Shown: positions 49,564 through 60,528 of the stretch, piece by piece
How the letters are laid out: the number at the start of each line of letters is the position of its first letter
Numbering within the stretch: the stretch's first letter is position 1
Source of the DNA: Lewinellaceae bacterium
GTDB taxonomy: Bacteria; Bacteroidota; Bacteroidia; Chitinophagales; Saprospiraceae
Direction: 5' to 3'
Assembly: GCA_947476195.1 (NCBI GenBank)
Contig: CANJPT010000007.1
Coordinates: 1-64,000 of the forward strand
DNA length: 64,000 bases
Made by a program: the position numbers and the translations under genes
Notes under the pieces: model-generated
Seen by the model: only the letters and a program-made list of their open reading frames with translations
What the model was told of the DNA's origin: nothing
The model's database searches: none

Positions 49564-50598
49564 TCACCAACCAACCATACTCAAAACCCGCATAGCAGCA
49601 TCCGTCGGAGACATCCGCCCGGCGAGTACTTCTGTCTGCACTTCAGCTAATTTGTCTTTTATGGATGGAAGTTTGTAAAACCTGGATTTCAGACCCGTGT
49701 CAAGGGCATCGTCCAGCCAGTAAAGGGCTTGTTGATGACGGTTTTCCAATAAAAACCCATTTGCCATAATCTCGCTTTGGAAGGCTGAAATTACTTCCCA
49801 AAGTTCGGCGATACCGGAATTTTCCAAGGCACTACAAGCCATTACCCGGGGTTGCCAGCCGCTGGGCTTGAGCGGTAAAAGATGGGTAGCATTGAGATAA
49901 TGCACACGGGCCTGATTTGCCAACCTGACACGATCGCCATCCGCTTTGTTCACGACCAATAAGTCGGCCATCTCCACGATACCGCGCTTGATGCCCTGTA
50001 ATTCATCTCCTGCGCCAGGCAGTAATAATAGTAAAAACAGATCGGTCATACGTTGCGCTGCGATTTCCGACTGTCCAACGCCGACAGTTTCGACGAAAAT
50101 GGTATCAAATCCCGCAGCCTCCACCAAAACAATGGCTTCCCGGGTTTTGCGTGCCACTCCGCCCAGTGAATCGCCTGAAGGAGAAGGCCTTATAAACGCC
50201 TTTTCGGAAGTGGAAAGCCGCTCCATCCGGGTTTTATCCCCCAAAATGCTGCCTCTGCTCACTGAACTTGATGGATCAATTGCCAGCACGGCAGGACGTT
50301 TCCCTTGCTCTACCAGATGCATCCCCAATGCTTCGATAAAGGTACTTTTGCCGACGCCTGGTGCGCCCGTGACTGCAATTCTGAGACTCCTTGAGGTCCT
50401 GGAAGTCAAATTTTCGCTGTCGAAAATGGGTGATTCGGCTGGCAATGAGCTGAGTAATTGAGCTATGATCTCACGCGCCAGAGTCTGATGATCCTCCCGC
50501 GCACTTTCCACGAGGGTGATTGCCTGGCCAAGCAATACGCGATCGCAGGCACGAATGCCTTGTACAAATTGTTCGACATTTGGAAGTGGATGGCGCAT
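49564..50598 (-). CDS. meaB: Methylmalonyl-CoA mutase-associated GTPase MeaB
   Basis: RIAVTGAPGVGKSTFIEALG, VLAIDPSSSVSRGSILGDKTRM, FIRPSPSGDSLGGVARKTREA. Confidence 0.94.
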   Translation of the reverse strand: MRHPLPNVEQFVQGIRACDRVLLGQAITLVESAREDHQTLAREIIAQLLSSLPAESPIFDSENLTSRTSRSLRIAVTGAPGVGKSTFIEALGMHLVEQGKRPAVLAIDPSSSVSRGSILGDKTRMERLSTSEKAFIRPSPSGDSLGGVARKTREAIVLVEAAGFDTIFVETVGVGQSEIAAQRMTDLFLLLLLPGAGDELQGIKRGIVEMADLLVVNKADGDRVRLANQARVHYLNATHLLPLKPSGWQPRVMACSALENSGIAELWEVISAFQSEIMANGFLLENRHQQALYWLDDALDTGLKSRFYKLPSIKDKLAEVQTEVLAGRMSPTDAAMRVLSMVGW

Positions 50599-50723
50599 GG
50601 AGCAAAGGTAGGAACACAGGCACATACAGCGCCCTTAAAGCGCGCAGCACCCAATATTTTTTAACCCTCTTTTCTGGTGCGCGGTGTGTTGCTGTGATTT
50701 ATTTACAATCTTCACCCGGCTCT

Positions 50724-50768
50724 AAAAAGCAGCGCGGTTCAGGGGACATTCCCCTGAACCGCGCTTTA
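50724..50768 (-). terminator. Rho-independent terminator
   Basis: minus: aaagcgcggttcaggggaatgtcccctgaaccgcgctgcttttta. Confidence 0.85.
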
Positions 50769-50790
50769 TGATTCAATTCGTCGAACGAAT

Positions 50791-53700
50791 TTATTCTGTC
50801 ACAATCATCTTCTTAGTAGCACTATGTGTAGGTGTATCGAGTTGATAGAACAAGATACCAGCTTCTAAATCAGCACGTTGGAGTGCAATGGTACTAAAGC
50901 CTTTTGCAAATTCACCTTTGAACATTTTGATCACACGGCCTTCGGCATTGACAATCGTCAATGTAGCCTGAGTTGCTTCTGGCAGGTAGAAGGAAATATT
51001 GGTATAATCCTTGGCTGGGTTTGGTGCGTTTTGCAACAATTCAAACCCTACACCATTCAGAGTGCTGCCATTCGCACCATTAAAACGTAGTGTCAAGTCT
51101 TTTTTTGCAATCTCACCATTGACCATGGCATAACCCTCGGTGCGTGTGATGCTGTTGCCAAGACCAATCATTTGACTCAGCAGGCCAGAGCGGGTAGCAC
51201 GGAAACGGAAGCCAAATTCACCTGCTTCAACGTTTACAGAAGCTGTGATAGCACCCTCAAACATGGCGAAATTATCTCTCCCCATGTTGTCGCCAGGCAG
51301 CACTTCCAGAGCTTCCAATCCATTGAGATTCATGGTGAACTGATAGCCCGCTACTTTTTCAGAGGCCGTCATTTTAACTTCTACAATATCCCCGGCCTTC
51401 ACACTGCGGTCTGCTACATCAAAATATAGGGTGCCTACATTGCGCTCATCACTGCTTACAAGTCCATTGGGAATCACCGTATTATTTACGTCACCGATCT
51501 TAACCCCAACAAAATTATCGTTGAAGTTTGCCAACTCCATGTCCTGAATAGATTTTGTTTCCGGGAACGAATCCTGGAACGGATTTGACGAATTCTGAAA
51601 AACGTAGTCCTTGTCAACAAAGCGCCATGATGTATTGCCCGGCATTTCGTTGTAAATACCCAAAATGAGTTTGCGGAATTCAACAATGTCAAAAGTCGTT
51701 ATACTGCCACTCCTGTTTCCGTCTGCTGCGATCATTTTGTACGGGCTATCAAATGGTTCGATACCCAGGATGTGCTTGGAGATCAACACGAGGTCATACG
51801 TAGTTACGCCATTCAGTGGATTGTCATCTTTTTCTGGTGCAAGTGTATAAGTAGACCCAACTGGCAAAGCATCCACAAACAGGAAGTTGCCTGAATTGTT
51901 GGTCATAACAGATACTGAAGGGACGGAAAGTCCACTTGACAAAACACCATATAGCACAACAGTAGCTTCTTCCACCCCTTCATGCATAGTGGTCTTCAAA
52001 GCACCTGCAACAACAGGTTTTGGATTCCCACTGCAGGTGCCAATATTATCCTGAACTATGACGTAGGTTTCGCAGTAATCTGCATTCCCAGCGGCATCCA
52101 TTGACCAAAGTTCTACGCACTGCGAGCCAACTTCGGTACAATCGAACACGACCGAAGTATTCGGTTGTCCGGTAACAGGGTCTACTGGGAAACCAGCACC
52201 TGCTCCACATTTCCGGATACCGATCTTAAGCTGATTGGTAGGAGTACAGTTGTCATCCGTGTATTGCAAGAAGTCAGATGCCCACAATTGTATCATGCCT
52301 GTTGGCATGATATTGACTGAAAGGCCATTGAGACAAACCACCGTAGGCGCTTTGCAATCTTTCACCGTGAAAGAATACTCGTATTCTTTATTATTACCAC
52401 AGCCATCTGTAATGAACCACTTAATCTTGTGGGTACCATAGGGCAGTTCCGGAACAGCGAAGGTATTTTGTTGCTGCTGCGTGTTCCAACGAAGCGAAGC
52501 TATTTTATTGTTGCCATTCACTGTCTCCTGAATTGTAAAGCCCCATTTTTGGTTGGCAGGAACTGCACGCTCGTCAAATTGACGCGATGTGCCACCAGCG
52601 AAATTCAGCGTATTCAGGTTATTGTACAGCACATTGTTCCAGCCAAGGCCTGCGATACCTGTGTTTACCGAATTTATAACAGTCTCCATGATGCCATCTC
52701 CATCCAGATCAAGGAAAAGGAGGTATTCAACATTTACGTTTGAACCAGAGCAAGCATCTGTTGCGGTAATGCTCAGGTCGGTTGGCTCCTCGCAGAGGTC
52801 GTGTGTTTGAAGGCCATTGTCCCACCAGTAAGACTCGTTCCACAATTGATTGTTATTGGTCGTCTTCCAGTTCTGATTGGCACAGGTAGGTGCAACGTAA
52901 GTGCCCGTAGGTGCCTGTCCGTCAATAATCTTGATGATCTGCTTATACTTGTAGCAGTTCACGTTCGCATCCCAGAGAGTGCAGTAGTTGGTGGCTTGTG
53001 GATCCGTTGGATTAATCTTCACAACGGTTGGAGCCCATGGAGCTAAAGTACCGCAAGCTGACACTATCGGACCCGGAAGATTGGCCGGATGATTAACGGT
53101 CGGGTTCGGATTCGGGTTCGGAATATAGGTACTGCCAAGGTTTGGATTGTACGTACACCAGTTGATAATCTGCCAAGTACGATCTATCTTGAAACAAGCG
53201 TCCGGCACTACCGTAAAAATTTCATCTTGGAACGAAACGCCCAGTAATTCGCAGTCTTTCCCAAAGAACGTTGGCTCCCCATAAATACCTGAACCGTTGC
53301 AAACCGTCACGATTGCGTCGTTCGGGAATTTAACAAAGTAGTCCTGCTTGTACGTCACGACTACGCGTTGGGTACACTGGCTGCTGAAACCATGGCAGTC
53401 GAATGCACGAAAGGTACGGGTGATAGTGCCTTTGTTACAAACTGTGTCAAACAAACTGTAATTCGCGGAATGTGTCAGGCCACACTGGCCCTGATATACT
53501 TTAGACGTGTCGAGACAACAGTTGTCAGAGATCTGCGCCTTCCCATATACCCAGAGGCTTGGATCAAAGTTCTCGCAGTTAACCGTAACATTGGCCGGAG
53601 GCGTGCAGGTAGGCTTCAACTTGTCCTGTACTTCCACCTGAATCATGCACTCATTATAAATTGGATCGCCATTGTCATCAAACATGATGACTCCGTACGG

Positions 53701-55329
53701 ATCCGTTTGATATACACGAAGGATAACGGTTTGAGTTGTACCTACTTCACCGCAATAGAACTTGATAGAATCGAGTTCCATTTTTGCAATATCCTGTTCG
53801 CTAAAGACAGGATTCCCAAAGGAGTCCAGATAACAGGGGTTCGAGCTAAGGTGATTGATGACGTCAGAATATGGCTCCATGCGACGGATTGTAAATTTCA
53901 CACCGTTGCAATTGTCATAAGAACCGTCATTAAAGGTCGAGGCTTTTACCCAGGTTACCCCACCAAAACCACAGCCATTTGCAGCTGTATAGCAGTCAAG
54001 CGGATCGTCTACACCTATGGCAACCGTTGTGGTCTGGTCGCAGGAAGCTACCGGGGGATCGTAATCGCGTACCGTCACGTCAAAGGAACAAACCGTAGTG
54101 TTGCCGCAATTATCTTTTACAATGTACTTTACCTCTGTAACGCCGATTCCGAGATTTTCGGCTAAGCCCAGCACCGCAAGTGTATCGTGATCCCAGGGGT
54201 TGTTGCCAGGGAACGTGGTGAAGCTTCCGAAAATCGAATGCCCGATACCGTTAAAGTCCAGCCATTGTGCTTCAATGGAAGCAAGGCGTGAGCAGTTGTC
54301 CGTGACAATAATATCGGGAAGATTAAAATCAAGTTGGCAATCGTTCGGATTGATGCTTAAGGTCATATCTGCCGGGCAATCCACTTCCGGACCCTGGTCA
54401 TCCAACACCATAACGAGTTGAACGTGCGTCAGAGGGTTTGTCGGACTGGTAGGCTTACACCAATCGTAAATGGTCCAGGTACGGAGAATCTTATAAGAAC
54501 CATCACAGATACCAATTGGCAGATCCTGATAGGTGCCGTTGAGTTCGCAGAAAGTTCCATTGGGCCAGACGTCAAAGTGTACACCAAAATTCAATACATA
54601 GGGTGCTCCTGTTGCAGATGGGCTGGTAACAGGGTTTGAGCAATCTACCGTAACATCGGCAGGAAAAAGTACATCTGCAGTATGGCGACGTTCGAAGTAA
54701 ATATATTGGTTGCAGGTAGCAGAATTTCCACTTTCATCCACAACAGTCCATTTGCGGAGCACATACGCACTAATGTCACTCTGACCATTGATGCTACCAT
54801 TGCATCCAAGGTCAGACCAGGTATCAAGGTAGGTTAGTGTGGTCGCAGTACAATTTTCGTCCACCGAAGGATAAGCCTGCGAAATATTGAGTACGTCAAA
54901 TAAATAAGCTGGCGTGTAATTCGTGATAGCGCAGTTCAGGAATAGATCTTCGCACCCAATTTCAGGTGGAAGCTTGTCTTCTATATGCGCAAAGCCAATA
55001 CAGGAGTTGCCCGAAGTAAGGTCTTTTACACGAATTTGAAGGGTAAGGTTTATGTGCGCCGCGGTAGCTACAAAATTACCCGATGCAGGAGTCCACACGC
55101 CGCTGATCTTTGCCTGTACCTGGAAATTTCCATTGGGACAACCATTGCCCTCTAAAATCATGTCCGGCAGGATTTCCGTAGAGCAATCTTCGTCCAGGGA
55201 GATTTGTACCAGATCATTGCAGATCATGTTACATTGGGCGGTCGTGATATTATTTACTGAAAGCGATAAAACAAATACCAGGATCAATCCAGGTAAATTA
55301 AAAAGACGTGTAGTATTCGTTCTTTTCAT
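50791..55329 (-). CDS. Large secreted multi-domain protein with dockerin/cohesin-like segments and T9SS type A sorting domain
   Basis: 1512 aa; repeated VxCPADxTLSINPNDC-like modules; C-terminal ELLQNAPNPAKDYTNISFYLPEATQATLTIVNAEGRVIKMFKGEFAKG. Confidence 0.88.
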   Translation of the reverse strand: MKRTNTTRLFNLPGLILVFVLSLSVNNITTAQCNMICNDLVQISLDEDCSTEILPDMILEGNGCPNGNFQVQAKISGVWTPASGNFVATAAHINLTLQIRVKDLTSGNSCIGFAHIEDKLPPEIGCEDLFLNCAITNYTPAYLFDVLNISQAYPSVDENCTATTLTYLDTWSDLGCNGSINGQSDISAYVLRKWTVVDESGNSATCNQYIYFERRHTADVLFPADVTVDCSNPVTSPSATGAPYVLNFGVHFDVWPNGTFCELNGTYQDLPIGICDGSYKILRTWTIYDWCKPTSPTNPLTHVQLVMVLDDQGPEVDCPADMTLSINPNDCQLDFNLPDIIVTDNCSRLASIEAQWLDFNGIGHSIFGSFTTFPGNNPWDHDTLAVLGLAENLGIGVTEVKYIVKDNCGNTTVCSFDVTVRDYDPPVASCDQTTTVAIGVDDPLDCYTAANGCGFGGVTWVKASTFNDGSYDNCNGVKFTIRRMEPYSDVINHLSSNPCYLDSFGNPVFSEQDIAKMELDSIKFYCGEVGTTQTVILRVYQTDPYGVIMFDDNGDPIYNECMIQVEVQDKLKPTCTPPANVTVNCENFDPSLWVYGKAQISDNCCLDTSKVYQGQCGLTHSANYSLFDTVCNKGTITRTFRAFDCHGFSSQCTQRVVVTYKQDYFVKFPNDAIVTVCNGSGIYGEPTFFGKDCELLGVSFQDEIFTVVPDACFKIDRTWQIINWCTYNPNLGSTYIPNPNPNPTVNHPANLPGPIVSACGTLAPWAPTVVKINPTDPQATNYCTLWDANVNCYKYKQIIKIIDGQAPTGTYVAPTCANQNWKTTNNNQLWNESYWWDNGLQTHDLCEEPTDLSITATDACSGSNVNVEYLLFLDLDGDGIMETVINSVNTGIAGLGWNNVLYNNLNTLNFAGGTSRQFDERAVPANQKWGFTIQETVNGNNKIASLRWNTQQQQNTFAVPELPYGTHKIKWFITDGCGNNKEYEYSFTVKDCKAPTVVCLNGLSVNIMPTGMIQLWASDFLQYTDDNCTPTNQLKIGIRKCGAGAGFPVDPVTGQPNTSVVFDCTEVGSQCVELWSMDAAGNADYCETYVIVQDNIGTCSGNPKPVVAGALKTTMHEGVEEATVVLYGVLSSGLSVPSVSVMTNNSGNFLFVDALPVGSTYTLAPEKDDNPLNGVTTYDLVLISKHILGIEPFDSPYKMIAADGNRSGSITTFDIVEFRKLILGIYNEMPGNTSWRFVDKDYVFQNSSNPFQDSFPETKSIQDMELANFNDNFVGVKIGDVNNTVIPNGLVSSDERNVGTLYFDVADRSVKAGDIVEVKMTASEKVAGYQFTMNLNGLEALEVLPGDNMGRDNFAMFEGAITASVNVEAGEFGFRFRATRSGLLSQMIGLGNSITRTEGYAMVNGEIAKKDLTLRFNGANGSTLNGVGFELLQNAPNPAKDYTNISFYLPEATQATLTIVNAEGRVIKMFKGEFAKGFSTIALQRADLEAGILFYQLDTPTHSATKKMIVTE

Positions 55330-55625
55330 GGAGAAAGTATGTTTAAGCGAAAATGTAATCGGTCGTATGTGTGCTTCTTTGAAAGAATGCTTCTTTGGTA
55401 GAAGCTTTTCGAAAAGCGGGACAAAGTTAAAAAAGTCGTTCTATGGCATCCAAGTTTTATAAAAAAATCTTGCAACAATTACTTACCATTGCAAAAACAA
55501 TGCCCAACCAAAGAGATCGGACAAATTATAAAAAATAATTTCATGTAAACGAGCGCTCAAAAAACAAGAACAGTAGCGCTGCAAAGGTAGCTGTTTTTAT
55601 TTTAATAGTAATACTATTAAAACTA

Positions 55626-56336
55626 TCAGACTAAATGATTTTCAAATGCCATTTTGATGAGGGTTCCGGAACTGTTTACGCCCAACTTGCGCATGATGTT
55701 TTTGCGGTGCACACTGGCTGTCTGATCACTGATGAAAATGCGGTCAGAGATTTCCTTGTTGGTAAGCGCGTGGCCAATTAATTTGAAAATTTCCAGCTCA
55801 CGAGGCGTAAGACCATTTTTTTTGGCAAACCGAAGATCTGGAGTAAGATCATCTATTCCATTTTGCAAATCCATGGCCATCAAGCCCCTGCCTACGAATG
55901 TGCGCCCTTCGGCAAGTTCGCCCATGGCTTGCAAAAGCTCATCCTGAGAGCCTGATTTGAGCATATAGCCATCTGCTCCCGCTCTAAAGGCTGCCTGAAT
56001 ATGACCTGGATCACCCGAGCCATTTAAAATGAGGATGCGTGTTTTGGCGCCATTCTGCTTGACTGAAGAAACAATTTTCAGGCCTTCCGCATTCGGAAGA
56101 TCCGGATCAAGCAAGAACAGGTCCGGCTGTGCGTTGCTAAGGTATTCCGTTATCTGAGCACCATTGATGGCAACCCCTTTGATTTGGTATAAAAACTGAT
56201 TACTGCCTGTTTCAGACAGCATAGACCTCAATCCAGCTACAAAAATTGGGTTGTGGTCGGCTACTAGAATATCAATATGGCGGAGCATGACGTGCAGAGA
56301 ATTATTAAAGCACATCCAACAACTTTTATACCACAA
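55626..56336 (-). CDS. LuxR/NarL-family response regulator
   Basis: receiver domain (DLFLLDPDLPNAEGLKIVSSVKQNG) and HTH LTPRELEIFKLIGHALTNKEISDRIFISDQTASVHRKNIMRKLGV; true start likely internal (MLRHIDILVADHNP). Confidence 0.92.
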   Translation of the reverse strand: MWYKSCWMCFNNSLHVMLRHIDILVADHNPIFVAGLRSMLSETGSNQFLYQIKGVAINGAQITEYLSNAQPDLFLLDPDLPNAEGLKIVSSVKQNGAKTRILILNGSGDPGHIQAAFRAGADGYMLKSGSQDELLQAMGELAEGRTFVGRGLMAMDLQNGIDDLTPDLRFAKKNGLTPRELEIFKLIGHALTNKEISDRIFISDQTASVHRKNIMRKLGVNSSGTLIKMAFENHLV

Positions 56337-56367
56337 CAGAAACTTGTAAGGTCAAAGACAATTTTCC

Positions 56368-56940
56368 TTATCGCCCGTTATAAAACCTCATTTTATAATC
56401 TGTCTTTACCCTTCCGGCACGTATGGCCTCTAACCTGCGCTGAATGAGGCGTTTTTTGAGGGGTTTCAGCTTTTCCGTAAAAAGGATACCCTCAATATGA
56501 TCATATTCGTGCAGTATGACCCGGGCGTTGATCCCGGTGAATTCTGCCTCGTGTTCCTGAAAGTTTTCATCCTGCCAACGGATACGAATACCCTCTGGCC
56601 TTTCCACATCTCCCCGAATGTCCGGGATGCTCAGACAGCCTTCCTCATAGGTCCAGGGGGTGTCCGTTTCAGCTAATATTTGAGCATTGATGAACACTTG
56701 TTTGAAAGGTATGTCGGTCGCAGAAACAGCTCCTTCCTTACGATCCACCTGCTCAGTGTCGATCACAAAAAGTCGGATACTATGTCCGATCTGAGGTGCT
56801 GCAATACCTACCCCATCGGCATGGTACATGGTGTCCCACATATTGGCAATAAGACCCTGAATATCTGGGTATTCCGGGTCAATAAAAATAGATACTTTTT
56901 TCAGTACCGGCTGCCCGTAGGCGTAAACTGGAAGTAGCAT
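56368..56940 (-). CDS. def: Peptide deformylase
   Basis: GVGIAAPQIGHSIRLFVID, EEGCLSIPDIRGDVERP, LHEYDHIEGILFTEKL. Confidence 0.94.
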   Translation of the reverse strand: MLLPVYAYGQPVLKKVSIFIDPEYPDIQGLIANMWDTMYHADGVGIAAPQIGHSIRLFVIDTEQVDRKEGAVSATDIPFKQVFINAQILAETDTPWTYEEGCLSIPDIRGDVERPEGIRIRWQDENFQEHEAEFTGINARVILHEYDHIEGILFTEKLKPLKKRLIQRRLEAIRAGRVKTDYKMRFYNGR

Positions 56941-57031
56941 TGATGCAAATTAATGATTGAATCGAGTCTTTGATTGACTCTTTTTTAGTGCTTTTGGGGT
57001 ATCCATTCATCAAATCATTACCCGCCATGAA

Positions 57032-57454
57032 TCAATCCCGCCAATAGGTTTCCTCCATATATTGCTCCAAAATAAGTGCCGCAGCAATTTTGTCTACCAG
57101 CATTTTGTCCCGACGCTTTTGTTTTTTGATGCCACTCTGGAGGATGATTTTTTTAGCATCATTAGAAGTATTACGTTCGTCCTGACGAATAACTTGTTTT
57201 TCCGGGAAAAGTTTTTTCAAGCGTTCCGCAAAAGCGTCGGCCTGAGGCGCTATCTGAGCAGGATTCCCATCCAGATGAAGCGGAAGCCCCAGTACAAAAT
57301 GATCCACTTCCTCTGCAGCACAATATTTTTGAAGAAAATCCAGCACTTCGTGCGTGGGTACCGTCGTCAGTGCGCTGGCAATAATTTTCAAAGGATCGGT
57401 CACTGCGATACCAGTGCGCTTTAATCCAAAATCTATTGCTAATATACGTCCCAT
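57032..57454 (-). CDS. ruvX: Putative pre-16S rRNA nuclease (YqgF/RuvX)
   Basis: MGRILAIDFGLKRTGIAVTDPLKIIA, GLPLHLDGNPAQIAPQADAFAERL, RNTSNDAK. Confidence 0.92.
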   Translation of the reverse strand: MGRILAIDFGLKRTGIAVTDPLKIIASALTTVPTHEVLDFLQKYCAAEEVDHFVLGLPLHLDGNPAQIAPQADAFAERLKKLFPEKQVIRQDERNTSNDAKKIILQSGIKKQKRRDKMLVDKIAAALILEQYMEETYWRD

Positions 57455-57529
57455 ATTTGGTGCAAAGGTAGGAAAAGAAAAAAGTAAGTAGGCAAGTTGA
57501 AAGTTTCAAGTTGAACGTGGGCGAAAGGG

Positions 57530-57620
57530 CACACGACTGGACATTTTCTAAAATCGAGACCTGTAAGGTTTTTGGAAACATTATAGGTCTTTGAGCAAAA
57601 CAAAAATGTCCAGTAGTGTG
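57530..57620 (+). mobile_element. MITE-like 91-bp element, copy 4, flanked by 9-bp TSD gcgaaaggg (57521-57529 / 57621-57629)
   Basis: cacacgactggacattttctaaaatcgagacctgtaaggtttttggaaacattataggtctttgagcaaaacaaaaatgtccagtagtgtg. Confidence 0.92.
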
Positions 57621-57695
57621 GCGAAAGGGACATGCCTTAATCTACTCGCTGTAATTTGCTTCTTACCTACGAACCTACTTTTCTACCTTCGCCCT

Positions 57696-60471
57696 ATGAC
57701 AAATCTTCAATGGGACACCTGCCGCCACAGAGCCGAAGCCTTCATCATGGATTATCTCCATGTTCGGGATGAAAAAGGGGAGGCACACTCTTTCCGGGAT
57801 CGCTTTTTTGGTATTTTTTGGACTTCAGCGCATCCGCTACGCCAACCATGGAGCACGCGTAAAACGCGACGGCAACCGACAGGGATTCATCGACCTGCTT
57901 TGGAAAGGCAAACTGCTCGTGGAACACAAATCCGCCAGCAAAGACCGCCCCGAAGACTTCGATGATGCCCTACGACAAGCGGAAGAATACATCGCCGGGC
58001 TTTCAAAGGAAGACCGGCCGCGGACGCTGGTGGTCTGTAATTTCAAACGGTTTCGGGTTTATGATCTGGGGAACCCAAATGTATTCACGGAGGTATTGCT
58101 CTCCGAACTCCCCCGGCATCTCGAGGTTTTCGCCTTCATGCCCGAATACGCTGACCTGGCGCGTGAACAGGAGGAAAAAGCCAATCTTGAAGCCGTATTG
58201 CGCATCAGCAATGTGTACAAAACCCTGCATAGCGCTGGCTATCGCGGCCACGACCTTGAACTGCTGCTCGTCCGTATCCTGTTCTGCGTTTTTGCGAAAG
58301 ACACCGGAATCTTTGAACCGAAGCAATTTTCAAACTTTATTGAAAAACATACCCTCGACAATGGCTCAGACATTGGAGAAAGCCTGGAACAGATTTTCGA
58401 GGTGCTTAATACGCCTTTCCGCTTACAACAACACGATCCTGCCGATCCGATTCGTCAATTCCCCTATGTCAATGGTGGCCTGTTTGCAGAAAAATTAACC
58501 CGAACGCCCCCTTCACTATCTGGTATCCGCAACGCCGTACTTGGCTGTGGTGATCTGTTCGATTGGGCACAAATTAGTCCTGAAATCTTTGGTTCACTGT
58601 TCCAGGCCGCGCTTGAAGAAACCGAGCGGCGCAGCTTGGGAGCACACTACACTTCGGAACGGAACATCTTGCGTCTGTTGGAACCATTGTTTCTCGATGA
58701 TTTGCGCGAAGAATTCCGCCTGGCTCGCCGGGACCGCAAAAAACTGGAAGCCTTTCGACAAAAAATCAGCCGACTCCAATTTCTCGACCCCGCATGTGGC
58801 TGCGGCAACTTCCTGGTGGTTACCTACCGGGAACTCCGCTTGCTCGACCTCGAAACCGCACGCCTCCTGCAAGGCGACCAGCAGGTGCTCGACATCTCAA
58901 TGCTTGAAAATGTGCGGCTCGAAAATTTCAGCGGCATAGAAATAAAACCGGTTTCTGCCCTCATTGCACAAGTAGCGCTCTGGCTCACCAAACACCAATG
59001 CAACCGGCTGCTGAATACGGCTTTTCACACGCATCTAAAATCTGTTCCAATAAATGAGGCGGCTAAAGTGGTGACGGGGAATGCGCTGACAACGGACTGG
59101 CTGGACTTGTGTAAGTCAGGCGGTGATTTCGAATCACCGCCTGACTCAGCCCGGCCCTTTGATTTCATCATCGGAAATCCACCCTTTTCCGGCTCAAAAA
59201 TTATGAGCGACGAACAGCGGGAAGAGATTAAAACGCTATTTGGCAACGAAGCAGGCTCTGGCACACTGGATTACGTGACGGGCTGGTATTTAAAGGCCGC
59301 TCAATATTTAAATACCCATCCTAATACGCGCGCAGCTTTCGTAAGTACCAATTCCATCGCACAGGGCGAGCAAGTCGGGATGTTGTGGGGTACACTGCTG
59401 GAAAAATACGGAGTAAAAATCCACTTCGCGCACCAGACTTTTAAATGGTTGAACGAAGCCCCCGGCGTGGCTGCGGTAAACTGCATCATTGTTGGGTTTG
59501 GAAAACAAAAAATCACGAGAAAACTGCTTTTCGAATATGTGGATATTAAAGCAGAACCAACGGTAACGGCAGTCAAAAACATTAACCCTTATCTTGTGGA
59601 AGCAGGAGATGTGGTGGTTCGTTCGCGCCAAAAACCGTTGTGTGATGTGCCCGAGATCAGTATTGGATGTCAGCAAATTGATGGAGGCAATTTTCTTTTT
59701 ACCATTGAAGCCAGAGATGTGTTTGTTAAAAAAGAGCCTCGCGCAGAAAAATATTTCCGTCGATGGCTTGGCTCTGATGAGTTTATTAATGGATGGGAAC
59801 GTTGGTGTTTATTTCTAAGAGACGAAAAAATTGAAATTTTGAAAGAAATTCCAACAGTCTGGGAACGGGTTGAGGCGGTCAAGAATTTTCGGTTATCCAG
59901 TAAAAGAATCCAAACATTAAAAGCCGCTGAGTACCCTCACAGATTGGGATTAGAGAGTATTTCTGAATCAGATTACCTTATTATCCCAAAAGTCTCTTCT
60001 GAACGCCGCGATTACATCCCCATTGGTTTTGAAACTCCTACAACAATTTGTAGTGACCTCGTTTTTATCATTCCCAATGCCACTCTTTTCCACTTCGGCA
60101 TATTGCATTCAAAAATGCACATGGCCTGGGTCCGTTCAGTCTGTGGGCGCTTAAAAAGTGACTATCGCTATTCTAAAGACATTGTCTACAACAACTTCCC
60201 CTTCCCGACCGCAGTCACGTCCGAGCAACAATCAGGAGTAGAATCTGCCGCACAAGCCGTACTTGACATCCGCAAGACCTATCAAGACAAAGGGGCTTCC
60301 TTAGCTAAACTATACGACCCCAATCTCATGCCCACAGATTTACTGGCTGCCCACGAGGCCTTGGACCAGGCTGTGGATGCTTGCTATGGGGTGACCAAGC
60401 CTTTCGAGACCGAGGCTAAGCGGGTGGCCTGGTTGTTTGGGTTGTATGAAGGGCTGGTGGGGAAGGGGTGA
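57696..60471 (+). pseudogene. MmeI-like restriction-modification protein (PD-(D/E)XK + N6-adenine methyltransferase), frameshifted at T6 tract 57814-57819
   Basis: N-term MTNLQWDTCRHRAEAFIMDYLHVRDEKGEAHSFRDRFFGIF in ORF 57591..57965; the rest (GLQRIRYANHGARVKRDGNRQGFIDLLWKGKLLVEHKSASKD... FLDPACGCGNFLVVTYREL ... DFIIGNPPFSGSKI) in ORF 57760..60471. Confidence 0.88.
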
Positions 60472-60528
60472 TGTTTTTGTTTTAAAAAACAAAAAGTTGT
60501 TTACTTTTGTATTGCAAATCAATTTTCA

